From assembly GCA_946410595.1 (NCBI GenBank), contig CAMKAU010000015.1, positions 1 to 32,549 on the forward strand: a stretch of 32,549 nucleotides of DNA, read 5' to 3'. The translations under genes were made by a program, and so were the position numbers. The notes under the pieces are model-generated. The model searched no databases and was not told the origin of the DNA. It worked only from the letters and a program-made list of their open reading frames with translations. Source of the DNA: an uncultured Clostridia bacterium (GTDB lineage Bacteria > Bacillota > Clostridia > Oscillospirales > CAG-272). Positions 1-6,180 of the stretch are shown here, piece by piece (the stretch's first letter is position 1; the number at the start of each line of letters is the position of its first letter).

Positions 1-843
1 GGTGGGAAGTACCATGCCGGAGAGGACCCCGTAATCCGCCAGCGCCCGGTCCGCGCCGGACGCGACCGCCGCCAGCCCGACGGGGATCAGGATATGCTCC
101 ACGGTAACGAGCGCGGAACGGACGTAAGCGGAGAGAGAAACGGGCAGCGTGATCGCAAAAAGCGCCCGCCAGCCGCCGTGGTCCCGGGCGCCTCCCCCCG
201 CGCGGCGGGAGCGGTCCCCGAGATAGAGAAAGAGGGAGAAAAGCGAGGAAAGAAGATCCGCGATCACGCCGCCGCCCACCAGGGCAAGGCAGGCGTATTC
301 GATCCCGCGCGGCAGCCAGAGAGAGAGGAGAAAGGAGGAGACGAGGACCGTGACCGCCTCCTCGAAAAGCTGCGCCGCCGCGCTCTTCCAGACCCGCCGC
401 ACCGCGCAGAAATAGCCGCTCAGGGCGGAGGAGAGCGCAAGGGGGAGCAGCCCGAGGGAAAAAACGCGTAGACTGGCCGCCGCGCGCGCGTCGGAAAGCA
501 GGCGCCGGGCGATCGGTTCCGCGCAGAAAAAGAGCGCGAGCGCGGCGATCCCGCCGAAGACGGTAAGATAGAGAAAGGCGCGGCGCATACAGCCCCGGAC
601 GGCGGACGCGTCCCCCCGCCCCATCGCCTCCGAAACGAGGCGCGTCACGCCGAGATTAACGCCGGATACGGCAAAGGTAACGGCAAAAAAGGAAACGCTT
701 GTGACAAGAGAAAAAAGCCCCACCGTCTCCGCGCCCGCGCGTCGGCTGACGTAGGAGGAAAAGAGGAGCGAGGCGGTCCGGACGGCGAGGGAAACGGCGG
801 TCAGGAGGAGGGTATCGCCGAAGAGGCGGAGCGATCGTTTCAT
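1..843 (-). CDS. Polysaccharide/lipid flippase, SpoVB/MATE-like (partial)
   Basis: This is the N-terminal 281 codons of a polytopic membrane protein; the gene runs off the left edge. The protein opens with MKRSLRLFGDTLLLTAVSLA and continues with alternating hydrophobic helices and short basic loops, as in the MVF/MATE-like polysaccharide biosynthesis family (SpoVB, oligosaccharide flippases). The GLFSLVTSVSFFAV and NLGVTRLVSEAMGRGD segments resemble the first helices and cytoplasmic loop of that family. Members move lipid-linked sugars or related substrates across the membrane, but the substrate cannot be read from the sequence. The start is the ATG at 843, preceded by a weak AGGAAA ribosome site. 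The gene is divergent from bioY. SpoVB itself is a possibility but cannot be told from other flippases with the C-terminus missing. Confidence 0.75.
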   Translation of the reverse strand, partial: MKRSLRLFGDTLLLTAVSLAVRTASLLFSSYVSRRAGAETVGLFSLVTSVSFFAVTFAVSGVNLGVTRLVSEAMGRGDASAVRGCMRRAFLYLTVFGGIAALALFFCAEPIARRLLSDARAAASLRVFSLGLLPLALSSALSGYFCAVRRVWKSAAAQLFEEAVTVLVSSFLLSLWLPRGIEYACLALVGGGVIADLLSSLFSLFLYLGDRSRRAGGGARDHGGWRALFAITLPVSLSAYVRSALVTVEHILIPVGLAAVASGADRALADYGVLSGMVLPT

Positions 844-915
844 GGCTTTTTCCTGTCTTTTCGTGTTCAGTTATACCTATGCGGCAAAGCGAAGAAAAAA
901 CACTCCCTCCCCGAA

Positions 916-944
916 TTGACAGACGCGCCGCTTTGCGGTAGAAT
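916..944 (+). promoter_or_regulatory. Sigma-A promoter of bioY
   Basis: TTGACA (916-921) and TAGAAT (939-944) are separated by exactly 17 bases. Transcription would start near 951, leaving a leader of about 28 bases before the bioY ATG. No biotin-repressor palindrome is obvious around it. Confidence 0.85.
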
Positions 945-978
945 AAGAAAACAGAAAAGAAAAGGAGAGGCCGGGACG

Positions 979-1542
979 ATGAAAGAAGAAAAAAGAAAAA
1001 ACCGCGCGCGCGATCTCGTCCTTGTCGCGGCGGCGGCGGCTCTGATCTCCGTCTGCTCCTTTCTCACGGTCCCCGTCGGTCCCGTCCCCGTGACGATGCA
1101 GGTCTTCGGCGTTTTCCTTTCGCTGCGCCTGCTTGGCGGCAGACGCGGCGCCCTCGCCGTTGCCGTCTGGATCGCGCTGGGCGCCGCGGGCGCTCCCGTT
1201 TTTTCCGGGTTTTCCGGCGGGATCGGACGGCTGCTCGGCACAAGCGGCGGGTATCTCGCCGGGTTCCTCCTCTCCGCGCTCCTCTACGCCGCCGTCACCC
1301 GCCTCGCGGGCGACTCGCTCCCCGCCGTCCTTGCGGCGATGCTTGCCGGGCTGGCGGTCTGCTACGCCTTCGGCACCCTCTGGTTCTACGCCCTCTCCCT
1401 CCGCGCGGACGGGGAAACGGCCCTCTCCGCCGTCCTCTCCGTCTGCGTGTGGCCCTTTCTCCCTTTCGATCTTGTCAAGATCGGGCTCGCCGAGGCGGTC
1501 TTCCGCCTCCTGCCCGCCCGGTGCAGGGCCTCGCTCCGATAA
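979..1542 (+). CDS. bioY: BioY family biotin transporter, ECF S component
   Basis: BioY is the membrane substrate-binding subunit of energy-coupling-factor biotin transporters. The 187-residue protein is almost entirely hydrophobic, with about six membrane segments. It carries the family signature SGGIGRLLGTSGGYLAGFLL near residues 75-95 and an early PVGPVPVTMQVFGVFL segment typical of BioY. An ATG at 979 is chosen over an in-frame ATG at 916 because AAAGGAG lies 8 bases upstream, and because the upstream ATG sits inside the promoter -35 box. No EcfA/EcfT or BioMN genes are adjacent, so it probably shares a general energizing module encoded elsewhere (group II ECF, inference). A strong terminator follows directly. 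Confidence in the family is high. Confidence 0.92.
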   Translation: MKEEKRKNRARDLVLVAAAAALISVCSFLTVPVGPVPVTMQVFGVFLSLRLLGGRRGALAVAVWIALGAAGAPVFSGFSGGIGRLLGTSGGYLAGFLLSALLYAAVTRLAGDSLPAVLAAMLAGLAVCYAFGTLWFYALSLRADGETALSAVLSVCVWPFLPFDLVKIGLAEAVFRLLPARCRASLR

Positions 1543-1546
1543 CAAA

Positions 1547-1590
1547 ACGCCCCGCGGCGCCGAAGCGCCGCGGGGCGTGTTCGTTTTCCC
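1547..1590. terminator. Bidirectional terminator between bioY and hsp20
   Basis: A perfect 14-bp stem (1547-1560 with 1565-1578) closes on a CGAA tetraloop. It is followed by a T-rich stretch on the + strand and preceded by an A-rich stretch (TTTTGTT when read on the minus strand), so it can end both convergent genes. Confidence 0.88.
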
Positions 1591-1594
1591 CGGC

Positions 1595-2035
1595 TTATTC
1601 GATTTCCAGTCTTCTCGACGCGGGGACCTCCGCCGTCTTCTTCGGGAGGGTCAGGGCAAGGACGCCGTCCTTGTAGGCGACCTTGATCTCTTCGCTGTTC
1701 ACGTTCGAGATATCAAAGCTGCGGGAGTAGGAGCCGTAGCTGCGTTCCCTTCTGAGGTAGTTGCCCTTGTCGTCCTTTTCTTCCTTTTCGGCGTTGCGCT
1801 CGGCGGAAACGGTCAGCACGTCGCCCTCTACGTCCACCTTGATATCTTCCTTTTTAAAGCCCGGCAGGTCGGTTTCGAGCAGATAGTGGTCGCCCTCCTC
1901 CCGGATGTCGGTCTTGAAGACCGAAAGCGAGTCTCCGCCGAAGAACGCGCGGCTGAGATCGGAAAACTCCCGGAAGGGGTCGTACGCCGCGACGCGGCGG
2001 CTCCCTCTGCGCTCAAACGGAATCATTTCAAACAT
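1595..2035 (-). CDS. hsp20: Hsp20/alpha-crystallin family small heat-shock protein
   Basis: This is an ATP-independent holdase that binds unfolding proteins in the cytoplasm. The 146-residue protein has a short N-terminal arm (MFEMIPFERR), an alpha-crystallin domain from about residue 38, the LLETDLPGFKKEDIKVDVEG strand region, and the conserved GVLALTLPKK near residue 125. Length and layout fit clostridial Hsp18/Hsp20 proteins. The start is the ATG at 2035, with AGGAG 8 bases upstream; an in-frame GTG at 2044 overlaps that ribosome site and is rejected. A CIRCE operator lies upstream (2162-2188), so HrcA control is likely. It is convergent with bioY and shares its terminator. No other chaperone gene is nearby. 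Confidence 0.95.
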   Translation of the reverse strand: MFEMIPFERRGSRRVAAYDPFREFSDLSRAFFGGDSLSVFKTDIREEGDHYLLETDLPGFKKEDIKVDVEGDVLTVSAERNAEKEEKDDKGNYLRRERSYGSYSRSFDISNVNSEEIKVAYKDGVLALTLPKKTAEVPASRRLEIE

Positions 2036-2139
2036 AACACTCACTCCTTTTTTTCGGGAACGCCGCGCCCGGGGGCTGTCCGGCGTTTCTTTTTCTTTAC
2101 GCCTTCAGTATACCCCGAAATTGTTACAAAATCGATCGC

Positions 2140-2168
2140 ATTTTATGACAAAATTGTAAACTTGGCAC
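2140..2168 (-). promoter_or_regulatory. Probable hsp20 promoter
   Basis: Reading the minus strand, GTGCCA (2168-2163) and TAAAAT (2145-2140) are 17 bases apart; the -35 box is weak. The -35 overlaps one arm of the CIRCE element, as expected for repression. A second -10-like TATACT at 2112-2107 has no good -35. The leader would be about 100 bases. Confidence 0.5.
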
Positions 2169-2188
2169 TCTGTCTGCTTGATTGCTAA
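2162..2188. promoter_or_regulatory. CIRCE operator (HrcA binding site)
   Basis: TTGGCACTC (2162-2170), a 9-base spacer, and GATTGCTAA (2180-2188). Each arm matches the CIRCE consensus TTAGCACTC-N9-GAGTGCTAA at eight of nine positions, and the spacer length is exact. HrcA is the known repressor that binds CIRCE in groESL and dnaK operons. The site lies upstream of hsp20 and overlaps its probable -35 box. Confidence 0.8.
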
Positions 2189-2290
2189 TGTTTTGCCCCG
2201 AAAACACGCCGTTCAGAGGCGTTCCAACCGCCCGTCTTTTGGTTTTATTGTCATATAGGAATTGAGTTTGCTAAAAATCCCTCAAAAAGG

Positions 2291-2348
2291 AAACGCCCGG
2301 GCGGGTAGCGAGAGGCGGCGCGCGCCGCCGGGCGGGAGGGCGTTTTTT
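2291..2348 (+). terminator. Orphan terminator-like hairpin with T-run
   Basis: AAACGCCC (2291-2298) pairs with GGGCGTTT (2338-2345), and T6 (2343-2348) closes the structure. Inside is a perfect 16-base palindrome (2314-2329). It has the form of a + strand intrinsic terminator, yet no + strand gene precedes it after the bioY terminator. The solute-binding gene has its own promoter downstream. Confidence 0.55.
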
Positions 2349-2390
2349 CAAGATACAGAACAAAAGGTCAATCAAATATAACAAAAAGTT

Positions 2391-2419
2391 TTGACTTATC
2401 CGCCGCTTTATGGTACTAT
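2391..2419 (+). promoter_or_regulatory. Promoter of the solute-binding lipoprotein gene
   Basis: TTGACT (2391-2396) and TACTAT (2414-2419) are 17 bases apart. The leader would be about 30 bases and contains AGGAGG at 2445-2450. Confidence 0.8.
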
Positions 2420-2455
2420 TGCATATAGGTATCCATAATCTTTCAGGAGGTTACC

Positions 2456-3943
2456 ATGAAAACGAAAAGCTCCCGCTTTCTTTGTCTTCTTCTTGCGGTC
2501 CTTTTGGCCGGGTCCGCGCTGATCCTCTCCGCCTGCACGACCGGGCCGGAAACGCCGGGCGGCACGTCCGCCGTTACGGCGCCGGAGGAGACCGCTCCCG
2601 TCGAAACGGAGGAGCTGCCCGCCGGGTATGACGAGATCAAGTTTGACGATTACACCTGCAACGTCCTGCTTGGTCTGACCTCGCTCGGCCGCAACGAGTT
2701 CCTCACCGAAGACACCACCACCGTTCTCAACAACGCGATCTATCTGCGTATGAGACGGATGGAAGAGGACTTCGGCGTTCTCCTCACGACCGACGATCAC
2801 TACACCGGAAACTATTCTTCCTCCAACACCCTCTCCAAGGAGTACAAGAGCGGCGACACCAACTACGACTTCTGCATCGCCCGCATCCTTGACCTTGCCA
2901 AGAGCACGATCAACGGCCATCTCTCCGACCTCACGCGCGTCCCGAATATCGACCTCACCCACTCCTGGTGGGATCAGACGGTGGTCCGGGATTCCACGAT
3001 CGCCGGTTCCGTCTACTTTGCCTCCGGCGATATCTCCACCCTTGTCAACGACTTCGTCTGCTGCGTCGCCTTTAACAAAGGTATGATGGAAAACGAGACG
3101 GACGTCAAGCCCGCCGAGATCTACAAGCTGGTCGACGAGGGCAAATGGACCCTTGATAAACTGAACGAGTTCGCCTCCAAGGTCTCCGAGGATCTCAACC
3201 ACGACGAGGTCTACGACTCCCGCGACAAATACGGTCTGACCGTTTGGGACAGCCGCGTGGTCGCGACCGTCCACGCCGGCGGCGACCGGATCATCACCCT
3301 CAACCAGGACGGGCTGATGGAGCTGACCCTTTACAGCGACCGCGTGGCGACCGGGCTGGAGAACTTCATCACCATCGCGACCCAGCAGTACAGCCTGAAT
3401 ATGAGCGGGATGCAGGGCGGCGTTGACTGGAAGACGATCTTTATCAACGAGCAGGCGCTCTTTACGATGTCCTCCTTCAACTCCCTCGAATACTTCCGCA
3501 ACCTGGAAACCGACTACGGCATCATCCCGCAGCCGAAGACCTTTGAAGATCAGGACGCTTACTATAGCTCCATCGTCTCCACGCACGCTTCCTTCTTTGC
3601 GATGCCGAAGCTCCTCGCCGACGAGGAGCGCGCCGGCGCGATCGCCGAGCGTCTCGCCTATCTCGGCAAGGAGATCCTGACCCCCGCTTACTACGAAAAG
3701 ACCCTCGTCGGCAACAACACCCGCGACGACGAGAGCCGTTCCTCCGTTGAGACCTGCTTTGCCACCAAGGTCGTCGACCTCGGCGACTACTTCAATATCG
3801 GCGGCTATTACAGCAACCTTGCCAGCCTGCTCAACAACAAGAACGCCTCCGGCTTTGCCTCGATGTATCAGACCAATCTGGAAAAGGCCAAAACCAACGT
3901 GGATAAATACAACGAGCAGCTCCTCAAGCTGAACCAGGAATAA
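2456..3943 (+). CDS. Extracellular solute-binding lipoprotein
   Basis: This is a 495-residue exported lipoprotein. A basic and hydrophobic signal peptide ends in a lipobox LSAC, so Cys27 should be lipidated after signal peptidase II cleavage. A Thr/Pro/Glu-rich linker (about residues 28-55) leads into an alpha/beta binding-protein fold of the ABC sugar-transporter substrate-binding type. Typical segments are GDTNYDFCIA, YFASGDISTLVNDFVCCVAF and EGKWTLDKLNEFA. No permease or ATPase genes flank it, so the ligand and the partner transporter are unknown. It is monocistronic, with its own promoter and terminator. The start has AGGAGG 5 bases upstream. A more divergent protein with the same GKWTYD-type segment lies at 22531-23970. 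Confidence 0.85.
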   Translation: MKTKSSRFLCLLLAVLLAGSALILSACTTGPETPGGTSAVTAPEETAPVETEELPAGYDEIKFDDYTCNVLLGLTSLGRNEFLTEDTTTVLNNAIYLRMRRMEEDFGVLLTTDDHYTGNYSSSNTLSKEYKSGDTNYDFCIARILDLAKSTINGHLSDLTRVPNIDLTHSWWDQTVVRDSTIAGSVYFASGDISTLVNDFVCCVAFNKGMMENETDVKPAEIYKLVDEGKWTLDKLNEFASKVSEDLNHDEVYDSRDKYGLTVWDSRVVATVHAGGDRIITLNQDGLMELTLYSDRVATGLENFITIATQQYSLNMSGMQGGVDWKTIFINEQALFTMSSFNSLEYFRNLETDYGIIPQPKTFEDQDAYYSSIVSTHASFFAMPKLLADEERAGAIAERLAYLGKEILTPAYYEKTLVGNNTRDDESRSSVETCFATKVVDLGDYFNIGGYYSNLASLLNNKNASGFASMYQTNLEKAKTNVDKYNEQLLKLNQE

Positions 3944-3950
3944 AAACGGA

Positions 3951-3987
3951 AAAGCGGTCCGCGCTTCGGCGCGGACCGCTTTTTTCG
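3951..3987. terminator. Bidirectional terminator
   Basis: A stem of at least 12 bp (3953-3964 with 3969-3980) closes on a TTCG loop, with an A-run before and TTTTTTT after. It lies between the convergent lipoprotein gene and the DUF6179-like gene and can serve both. Confidence 0.9.
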
Positions 3988-3997
3988 TTTTTGCCGT

Positions 3998-5377
3998 TCA
4001 GCCGATGATCTCCATCTGCGCGGCGGCGGCGGAAAGGGCTTTCTGCTGCTCCGGCGGGAGGGCGGCGAGAAAGGCGGTAAGGGCCGCCGCAAGGCCGGTC
4101 TCCGCGTCGGAGAGGTCCTCGCCGTCCCCTTCCTCGCATGCAAAGATCCGGTAGCGTTTGCCGAGCGCGGCAAACTCGACCGGGCTGATCGAGGAGAGGA
4201 TCGCGCCCGTTTCCGCGGCGCTGAGGTCCGCGTCCTGCAAGAGCGACTCCAGATCGGCGAGAGAACGGACCGAGCGGCGGATAAGCGCCAGTTTTTCCTC
4301 GGTTTTTTCGCATTCTCCCAGCTGTTCGAGGAGCAGACGGTATTTTTTGTCCTCCATCGGCTCGCCGAAGGAGAAGACGGCGGGCGCCGCCTCCTCGCGG
4401 CGCGGGGTGAGAAAGACCCGCTCAAGCGACCCCTTTTCCGCCTGCGCGTACGCCGCGGCGGCGACGCGGTCCGTTTCTCCCGCAAAGTACGCGCGCGTCC
4501 GGGCGGATAGGCGGCAGTCGTCAAAAACCGTCTCCGCCGCGCCGCGAAGGAGAGCGATCGCTTTTTCCCGGCCCGCGGAGAGCAGCTTTTCCCGCAGGGC
4601 GCTCACGTCCTCCTCCGTCAGCGCGAGGGGGTAGATCTTTTTGCCGAGCAGGGCGCAGCCGCAGGCGGTCGTCAGCACCGGCTCGCAGAGGTTCATCGGC
4701 ACGCGGGCGTAATCCCGGTGATAGGAGAGGAGGAGCTTGTCCACCGTTTCGCGGGAGAAGGAGCGCAGAAAGGCGTTTTCCCGCTCCAGCGCCGCGAGAT
4801 ACCCGAGGGCAAACTCCACGCCCGCCGCCTCCCGCACCGGGGAAAGCAGCGGATAAGAGCCGGAAAAATGCGCCTGATCGGCGGAAAACGCCGGCTCGTA
4901 CAAACGGAAAAAGCTCGGCAGTTCGGAGGAAAGCGTTTCCGTCCAGAAGACGTTCGGGCTTTCAAAAAACCGCGCCTTCAGGCGGGCGTACATCACGCGG
5001 GCGACGTTTGTGAGGTTTTCCGCGCGTTTGACCCCGCGCTCCCACAGGCGCTGCGGCTTCTCCGCGCGGAGCGCTTCCAGCGCGCCGTCCGCCGTTTCGC
5101 AGGTTTTGAGCGCCAGTCCGATCGAGTAGGAGAGCGAGGAGAGGATCGCCTCCGCCGTCTCCGCGCGGACCGAGGTCGTCTCCGACCCCGCGTACCGCTC
5201 GAGCAGGCGGGCAAGAACCGCAAAACACTCGGCGCGCAGCCCGCTTGCTTCCGCCTCGTCCATCGCGCCGCAGGCAAGCGCCTCCTCCGCCAGCGCGGAG
5301 AGGCAGTCCCGCCGGCGGAGGACCGCGTCGTCGATCCGGGCGCCGCGCACGGGCGCTTCAGCTTTCCTGTCCGTCAT
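3998..5377 (-). CDS. DUF6179-like protein of unknown function
   Basis: This is a 459-residue soluble, mostly helical protein with no signal peptide or membrane segment. Length, the partner gene, and segments such as KRAENLTNVARVMYARLKAR and ESPNVFWTETLSSELPSFF fit what I recall as the DUF6179 family of Clostridia. That assignment is from memory and not searched. The function is unknown. The middle contains a short Cys-rich motif, CEPVLTTACGCAL (about residues 235-247), near NLCEPV. It overlaps the upstream DUF6323-like gene by 20 bases, so translation is probably coupled. The pair is divergent from the riboswitch-controlled cation ATPase, which does not by itself establish a link to metals. 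Confidence 0.6.
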   Translation of the reverse strand: MTDRKAEAPVRGARIDDAVLRRRDCLSALAEEALACGAMDEAEASGLRAECFAVLARLLERYAGSETTSVRAETAEAILSSLSYSIGLALKTCETADGALEALRAEKPQRLWERGVKRAENLTNVARVMYARLKARFFESPNVFWTETLSSELPSFFRLYEPAFSADQAHFSGSYPLLSPVREAAGVEFALGYLAALERENAFLRSFSRETVDKLLLSYHRDYARVPMNLCEPVLTTACGCALLGKKIYPLALTEEDVSALREKLLSAGREKAIALLRGAAETVFDDCRLSARTRAYFAGETDRVAAAAYAQAEKGSLERVFLTPRREEAAPAVFSFGEPMEDKKYRLLLEQLGECEKTEEKLALIRRSVRSLADLESLLQDADLSAAETGAILSSISPVEFAALGKRYRIFACEEGDGEDLSDAETGLAAALTAFLAALPPEQQKALSAAAAQMEIIG

Positions 5378-5900
5378 CGTTCCACGCCCCTTCCCCGTCT
5401 TCTCCGCCGGAAAAATCGTCGTCCGTTACGTCGCGGCCGGAGGGGAGATCCATCGCTTCCCCTTTCCGTCCCGCGCGCACGTCGCGCGCGAGCCGCTCCA
5501 GCTCGATCCCCGCCAAGAGATCCAGCGACCCGCGGCAGACCCCGTTATAGTACTTTTTCATATACGCGATCAGATCGTCGTCCCCGATCCGGTCGAGCGT
5601 TTCGTTTTTATAGGTATAAAAGAGGTCGAGCAGCTCGGCGACCGTCTCGGCGAAGGTGGCGTTGTCCACGTAGGGCGAATCCGCAAAGGCGCGTACGATC
5701 TTCTCCGGGATCCCGCCGCAAAACTCCGCGCGGCCGTTGGCCGCCAGCGCGTGGCGCCGGGCCTCGGCGATCGCCGCCGCCTGTTCGCGCGAGAGCGCCA
5801 GCGCGTGTCCGGCAAGCTCGCCGTTGAGCGCGAGGAGGTTTTCTTCCGTTTGGCGGAGAGAGAGCTCGCCGCTCCCGTACAGCGTCAAAAACTGTCCCAT
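5358..5900 (-). CDS. DUF6323-like protein, partner of the DUF6179-like gene
   Basis: This is a 180-residue acidic soluble protein with no membrane segments. It carries FADSPYVDNATFAETVAELL and DLFYTYKNETLD, then GVCRGSLDLLAGIELERLAR, a pattern I recall from DUF6323 proteins, which usually neighbour DUF6179 in Clostridia. The function is not known. The C-terminal 40 residues are a low-complexity acidic tail (DDDFSGGEDGEGAWNDDG). The ATG at 5900 is chosen because homologous sequence begins there and AGGAAACGGGGG precedes it; the frame stays open further upstream, but that stretch is leader and promoter. First gene of a two-gene operon with an extended -10 promoter at 5947-5955. Confidence 0.6.
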   Translation of the reverse strand: MGQFLTLYGSGELSLRQTEENLLALNGELAGHALALSREQAAAIAEARRHALAANGRAEFCGGIPEKIVRAFADSPYVDNATFAETVAELLDLFYTYKNETLDRIGDDDLIAYMKKYYNGVCRGSLDLLAGIELERLARDVRAGRKGEAMDLPSGRDVTDDDFSGGEDGEGAWNDDGQES

Positions 5901-5946
5901 TTCCCCCGTTTCCTTTCCTTTTTCCCGTCCGGGAAAATCTGCGCAT

Positions 5947-5975
5947 AGTATACCACGAAATTGCGAACTTTTCCA
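5947..5975 (-). promoter_or_regulatory. Promoter of the DUF6323/DUF6179-like operon
   Basis: On the minus strand, TGGTATACT (5955-5947) is an extended -10 box. A modest -35 TGGAAA (5975-5970) lies 17 bases further upstream. It is back to back with the ATPase promoter. Confidence 0.65.
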
Positions 5976-6012
5976 CCGGTTTTTTTGAACGTTCCGTGAA
6001 CGGAGAAAAGAC

Positions 6013-6041
6013 TTGACAAACCCGCGGGAAGATGATATAAT
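6013..6041 (+). promoter_or_regulatory. Consensus sigma-A promoter of the cation ATPase
   Basis: TTGACA (6013-6018) and TATAAT (6036-6041), both perfect, lie 17 bases apart. Transcription would start about 6048, just before the riboswitch. Such a strong promoter fits control by the downstream RNA switch. Confidence 0.93.
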
Positions 6042-6048
6042 CGCCTTG

Positions 6049-6134
6049 CATTGAGGGAGTAATTCCGCCGGAAGGCGAAGCCTACCGTCAAAACGGCCGC
6101 AAGGCCCGGGAAGCTTGTAAAGAATGAGACTCAT
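6049..6134 (+). ncRNA. yybP-ykoY (Mn2+) riboswitch aptamer
   Basis: The leader shows the conserved pieces of the yybP-ykoY motif in order: GAGGGAGTA (6053-6061), a set of short hairpins including GGCGAAGCC, the CCGTCAAAACGG segment (6084-6095), GGCCGCAAGGCC (6094-6105), and AATGAGACTCA (6123-6133). The closing stem P1 can form between TGAG (6052-6055) and CTCA (6130-6133). This class is established as a manganese sensor and commonly precedes cation exporters, including P-type ATPases. P1's 3' strand is shared with the terminator stem, so ligand binding should favour read-through. Recognised by eye; a covariance-model search was not possible. Confidence 0.85.
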
Positions 6135-6161
6135 ACGGCGCCGCCGTATGAGTCTTTTTTT
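6127..6161 (+). terminator. Riboswitch-controlled intrinsic terminator
   Basis: A 12-bp stem (6127-6138 with 6144-6155) with a 5-base loop and T7 (6155-6161) sits 20 bases before the ATPase start codon. Its 5' strand includes the CTCA that closes aptamer stem P1, which makes the two structures mutually exclusive. Confidence 0.92.
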
Positions 6162-6180
6162 CTCCCGGAAAGGAAGTGTT

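Noticed and set aside
844..900. Promoter for the flippase gene (TATAAC at 875-870)
   Set aside because: The matching -35 position (TTTTCT) is poor, so no promoter is claimed.
2036..2044. GTG start of hsp20 at 2044
   Set aside because: It overlaps the AGGAG that correctly serves the ATG at 2035.
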